A DNA stretch of 64,000 nt from Apostichopus japonicus. Taxonomy: Eukaryota > Echinodermata > Holothuroidea > Aspidochirotida > Stichopodidae. Numbering within the stretch: the stretch's first letter is position 1; each line of letters starts with the position of its first letter. The DNA lies in the NCBI RefSeq assembly GCF_037975245.1, contig NC_092582.1, positions 12,554,577 to 12,618,576 of the forward strand, read 5' to 3'. A model generated the notes under the pieces. It worked only from the letters and a program-made list of their open reading frames with translations, did no database searches and was not told the origin of the DNA. A program made the position numbers and the translations under genes. Below are positions 57,001-63,000 of this stretch, piece by piece.

Positions 57001-60000
57001 TGGTCAGTACCTCAATCTGCAGAGAGCATCTTAAATCACAAACCGGAACATTTATATTAAAACACAGGCAAAGGAAGGGTAACATTAAAATTGCTAAATT
57101 AAATCTAAAAGGAACTTACCTTCACATAATATTAAAGTGTCACTCATGAATGGATAAGGACTGTATTTAAGAAATACTCACATACTTGAACATTTATATT
57201 AAAATACAGGAATAGAAAGAGTAACATAAAAGTTGCTAAATTTAACATTAAGAGGAACTTACCTTCATATAATGTTAAATTGTGACTTGTGAATGGATAA
57301 GGACTGTATATAAAAAAAATCAGTTTCTTATCCTAGTTGAGGTTTGTAACTAACTCTTGCCAAGGCATTGTGGAAATTATATTCTGCAAAATATAGGCAG
57401 AGCATGGCTTTTATTGCCCTATAGTTTTGTATCTTTAGTATGTATATATGTATGCGTGTATGTATGTATTTTAGATCCTCCTGCAAGCAGGAACTCGTGA
57501 AGAAGCCTCATTGGCTTATCAAAGCTGCAAGCTGACCGAAGTCAGTCTCTTGATTCATATTTAGCATCCATGATTATGAATTGTCAATTGTCAACAGCGC
57601 TGTAACTGGACGACATACATTAATCTTGGAGTGACTCGAACTCGGGACCTTATGATTGAAAAGCACTGGCGTTAACCACTGAGCTAACACTCCTAACACT
57701 CCTTTAGTGATTGCTTGACAACCTGAATGCCATAATAGCTGGATACATATTATATTCACATCCGGCCAGTAATATTAAAGACTAGTGCTGTGTCATTAAT
57801 ACAAGTCTACCGCTAATCCTATCACCTGCTAGGTGCCGACACTCGGTTCCCAAGAAGGGGCCTTCGAGAACGTCAGGGCCAACTTTTCCGGAGACCAAGG
57901 TCAGACGATCCGTCAGCTTCTCAACGCTCATATGCTTCACCGTGTGGCCATGTGCTGTCTCGCATCACCCTACGGGAGGCGACAGCACCTGGCCGTCTGT
58001 CACGAGAAGGGAAGAATCACCGTCTTGCAGTTGTCTGCCCTCCTGAAGCAAGCAGATTCCAGTAAGAAGAAACTGACACTGACGGTAAGTAACAAAACAA
58101 GGGTTGAGTTTATATAGAAACATGGGGTGGCGAACTATTTGAGGGAGTACGACTCACACACAGTAAGGAAGATCTAACGTATAGTTTTAGTGACAGGTAT
58201 TATAAAGATACACATGAATTTAAATGACTGACAGCAGTAGGGCTAGCTGGAGATGAGGGGTGGGGGCGGATGGATGGCGAGTAGGGGGTGGGGGTGAGGA
58301 CGGAAAAGCAACATCTGAGGAAAATTACCCTGGAAGATTCTGCTAGGATCTAAAATGTCAGGCCCTCTAACTTATATTTACCTGCACAGAGTTTTGAAAA
58401 AAATAAGCTGTTCGATTACAATTTTTGCTCTCTTTGAAACTGACTCTACATTGGAAAGATTCTTTCAGCAAGTTTTCCTATCCCCTACTTGATAATTTTT
58501 CTTGGAATTCATTAAAAGTACACTCTGTACCTGTTTAGTTATAACACATGTACACCTACTTTACTGTTACATGGTTTGCTGAATGCTAGTTCTCATAATT
58601 CTGCCACTTAGTTGTATCTCTTTGATAGTTTTACCATATGAAATGAAATGAGCTTATTAAGTTTACTTTCTTACAAGGAATCTGAAGCTTGTATAATAAA
58701 AATGCAAAATTTGTTAAGCCTCCATAAAAGTTAGGACTTCCCAGTTACATTCTAGACTTCCATATCTAAGAATCCAGTATTCCTTATCCTGTATAAGAAC
58801 ATATCTTCCAGCATACATGTGTTAAAAACAAACCAAGTCATCTGAGTGTGTTAAATTTAGGTAGAACTGAGGTGGGATACTTCTTATTATGTTACCCCTG
58901 TTTTTATGTTAATGGCATCGTGAAACTTGTCTCATTTTGCAGAGACTCTCTTCAGCAACAGTACCTTTTACAGTCCTGGGAATCACTGGCAACCCATGTA
59001 ATGAGGACTTCCTGGCAGTTTGCGGTCTCAAGGTAAGTTTTCTCTCGTTGAGGATTTATTTTCACTACAACTCATCATTATAATGTTGACACCGAGTTAA
59101 ATATTTCTCATGTGATAAATTGTACTTGTGTGTTACATTGTACTCTTGTGTGTTAAATTGTAATCGTGTATTAAATTGTACTCGTGTGTTAAATTGTACT
59201 TGTGTGGTAAATTGTACTTGTGTGTTAAATTGCACTCGTATTTTAAATTTTACTTGTGTGTTAAATTGTACTCATGTGTGTTAAATTGTACTGGTGTATT
59301 AAATTGCACTCATGTGTAGGTCTACTTCTCATTTAATGATGTTTATATGTAACTATAAAGTTTCATCTCTTTGGTTGACAGGACTGTCATGTTCTAACGT
59401 TCACCGGTGCTGGTACTGTTTCTGATCAACTGGTGCTCCATTGTCAGTTAGAGGCAGGAAACTTCATCATCAAAGCCCTCTGGCTGCCAGGATCACAAAC
59501 AGAACTAGCCATAGTCACAGCTGACTTTGTTAAGGTATGCTAGTAGGTTTTATTTCTGATCTAGAATAAGTGGCCTCTGTGGCCTTATTTAGATTTGAAA
59601 TGAGAAAAATTTTGTGTATTTTTACTCTGAGTCGAAGTTGGTTTGCTGAAGTACCTGCTCAAAACTGCAATGCATACTATTTGGCGAGAGGAAAACCAGA
59701 TTGGCTACCAAAGGGGAAAAAACAAACCTTTTTTAGTTTTAACTTTTCAAATTATGTAATGATGCATACTACCCACAGATTCCTTTGAATTCATTTAAGA
59801 AAAATCTAACTTACCTCGTAGGTCGTATGAGATTTAATAGATTTGGGGTTGTGACGATTGTAAAGTAATTACAAAATGGTTGTAGAAAAATACTTAATTT
59901 AATATTTGGGATGTACTGTTTTGAAGATTTATAGAGGATGTAGCTTAACTCAAAAAATTAGATCACAATATTTTTGTCCTGTTGGACTTTTAGAAGTCTT

Positions 60001-63000
60001 CCTGATATTTGATCGTCTATTAGGTACATTATGGAAACCGGCAGACTTCTGTTTAATTAATTCGACTGTTTTGTGAATTCACGGTAATAATATATTTTGC
60101 CTTTTTTTGTGGTTTTATGCAGATTTACAACTTGGCCAAGGATGCCATCAGTCCCAAGTTTTACTTCTTGGTTCCGAGCGGCAAGATCCGAGACGTTTGT
60201 TTCATCTTCACCGAGGAATCCCGTCATCTGGTGTTGATGTCATCAGCTGGGTACATGTACACTCAACGGATGGAGGCGGCCAGTGAAGCCAAACATGGAC
60301 CTTTCTATGTGACGAACGTACTGGAGGCAACTCACGCTGACCTAACGGTAAGTCCAGATGGAAACATTTTGAGAAATAGTTGTATGAAATGTGAAAAATT
60401 GAGAAAAGAGAAAATGAGAAACAGTCTTGAGGGTTACTGTACTTTAAAACATTTTAGGTTTATGCTTAAAAATTCAAAGAAGAGCTGTCTCAATTGCTTA
60501 TGGACTTAAGAAAGGAGTTTGCAGGAGGATTGCATCATTGAGGAGACAGTGTTGTTTAGAATCAAGTTCCTCAAGCTACAGGACTACAGAGGACAAACAG
60601 AGAATTGCAATAAAAGTTTGGTAGGATTTATATCAGCGGAAGAACTATTATTGGAAAAATTATCAGCAAAGCGTGTAAATCGAACTTAAAAAGAGCTAAG
60701 ATATTTTGGCCCAAATAGGATTAAACCAGCCAACTTAGGGTAATATGGTTTGTTTTCTATTATTAACGGAGCAGATGTTTAAAAGGGAATTTTTTCTATC
60801 CTATTTTCTTTCAGGACACCGGAGGCCAAGTAGCTGGTGGAGGCGTGTCCTGCTATTATTCACACACTCTACAGATGTTGTTTTTCAGCTATGCCCACGG
60901 TTAGTTGACCTCCTTAAACATTTTGGGGGTTCAAGTTCTATTCTACTGTTAACAATTTCTGTCAGGCCCCAGGTACCACTCATTTCAAAATGCGCAGAAG
61001 TATGGATCTAATGAAACATGTTTATGGCTTTATAGCTAGTCAGGTGTACATTATGACCGCCAAGACGTTTGCTTCTTTTGTAATAAATGTATGTTACTGC
61101 AAATCACACATCAGTGATTGCACTAAGATTGCCCTTTTTAAAAGCCTGTCTAAAAACAATACCTTACATCTTATGCAATGTTCTTACCAAACAGTTTGTC
61201 TTTTTGTCATTTATTAAAACATTTTTTCAACCTTAACTATTCATCTGTATGGTCCTACACGAGTACCAGTGCAACAAAGTGGTGAACCAATAAAACCCAT
61301 GAAAATGTACCCTGTGTGATTGTTGAGTTCTGTTTTAACAGTTACTGGGTTTTATACATTTACATAAAATTGCAGGAAAGTTGTAAAGGGAGATATTTTA
61401 CAGTAAACTTGGCAAACCAGAAATTTCACATCTCTCATAAGCCACTCGTGCTGCTATTTTTTGCAAAAAGGCAATCAATGTTCTTCCCGCTGTGTAATAA
61501 TGGACCAATCACATGTTGACTTGAATTTCGACGAGTGAAAGGTTTCAGAGGACCTTTAGTTAGCCCCAACCACCTAAATTCAACTTACTTTAACTACATT
61601 GGGCTTGTCAGCTGTCTTGAAATACAAAGGTCATGGTTCGTCGCTCTCAACTTTGCGTTTTGTTTGAGGAGATTGTGCAGGCTAGGATTCACTGTAGATA
61701 TTCTGTGGTCAACAGTCATTTAACATTTAGTAGAATAAACGAAAATTTGTCAAGTTCACTTTTTTGAAGTCCATTTGAGTCCAGAATTTGATTTTGTAAG
61801 AAACTAGAGATGACAGGACAGGTTAGTTTGATTATCTGTGCTCAAATTTTCTTGCAAACTTACTTGTATTTCTTACTTTATGAAAAAATGTCACTTCCTT
61901 TTTCAGGCAAGACATTCTGTGCTCCTGTTAACCAACAGCAACTCAACATTTCTAGCATGTATCCCATCACCCTCAAGAAGTAAGTATTTTTTTTTTTTCC
62001 CCATCTTATAACTTTAAGATTTATTTTTTGGGGTGTATGTTTTTTATTTCGTTTTGTTAATTATTTGTCACCTACTCTTGGAATATGTAATACATGTAAA
62101 CCATTAATTATTTGTTATATTATTGTTTGATGCAATTGTTTTCATAACCCCCTGCCATTACAAATCCAAGTCGTCCAGTCATGAAAGAAAAAAGATTTTA
62201 ATGAAAAGAAATAATGCACAAATTTTGACAGTGTCTAGATCAAACTTGGTAATTGTAACAAGATATTTGTAACACTCTCTCTTCTATTACAAACTTAATA
62301 ATAACAACTTCTTCTTCTTCTCCTTCTCCTCCTCCACTTCCTCCTCCTCCTCCTCCTCCTCCTCTAGTAATGGTGGTAAGTCTGGTAACCCCCCTCCCCT
62401 GTGTCAGTGGAACGAGGTACCCATGCACCCGGGATTGGTCTGCGCCCTCACCCAGGCCAACAGTATCCCAGTGGTCCTGATGATGGAACCAGACAAGATC
62501 AGAGTACAGGAGATAAAGACTCTACCAGCCAAGTCCAAAGTCCAGGACATGGTCGCCATCCGTCACTCGTCATCCTCCGAGCAGCAGAGGACCACCCTGA
62601 TCCTCCTCTGTGAGGACGGCAGCTTGAGGATTTACATGGCTAACGTGGACACTACCAGTCACTGGATGTCCAGTCAGTTCCAGGCTGCAGGAGCCATCAG
62701 TGCCCTGAAACCGATCAAGAAGAAGAAAGTGGTGAAAGCAGGTAAACGAAACAACTGTAGATATATATGAGTTGATTGAAATATCAAATTGTTAAAGTAT
62801 TTCTATTTAGTCTGATTCAATTTGCAACGTTTCCATTAATCAGTCCTTATTGTTTTAGTACAGAAAGTCTTCCATGTAACACTGTTTAAATTTTCATTCT
62901 GGTCTTTTTTCTTTTGTGTTTTGAAGGAAATTCTCCTTTTTTTTCCTTTTTTGTTGTTGTTAGTTACTCTGGTCAAATGCTTATGATGGTTGTGGAACTT

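Noticed and set aside
57628-57693. Functional tRNA gene
   Set aside because: The box B arm does not form a proper T stem, and the sequence continues into a body and tail shared with 17061-17271, so it is a SINE head.
62240-62428. Gly/Glu-rich minus-strand frame
   Set aside because: It is the complement of the (CCT)n acceptor tract.
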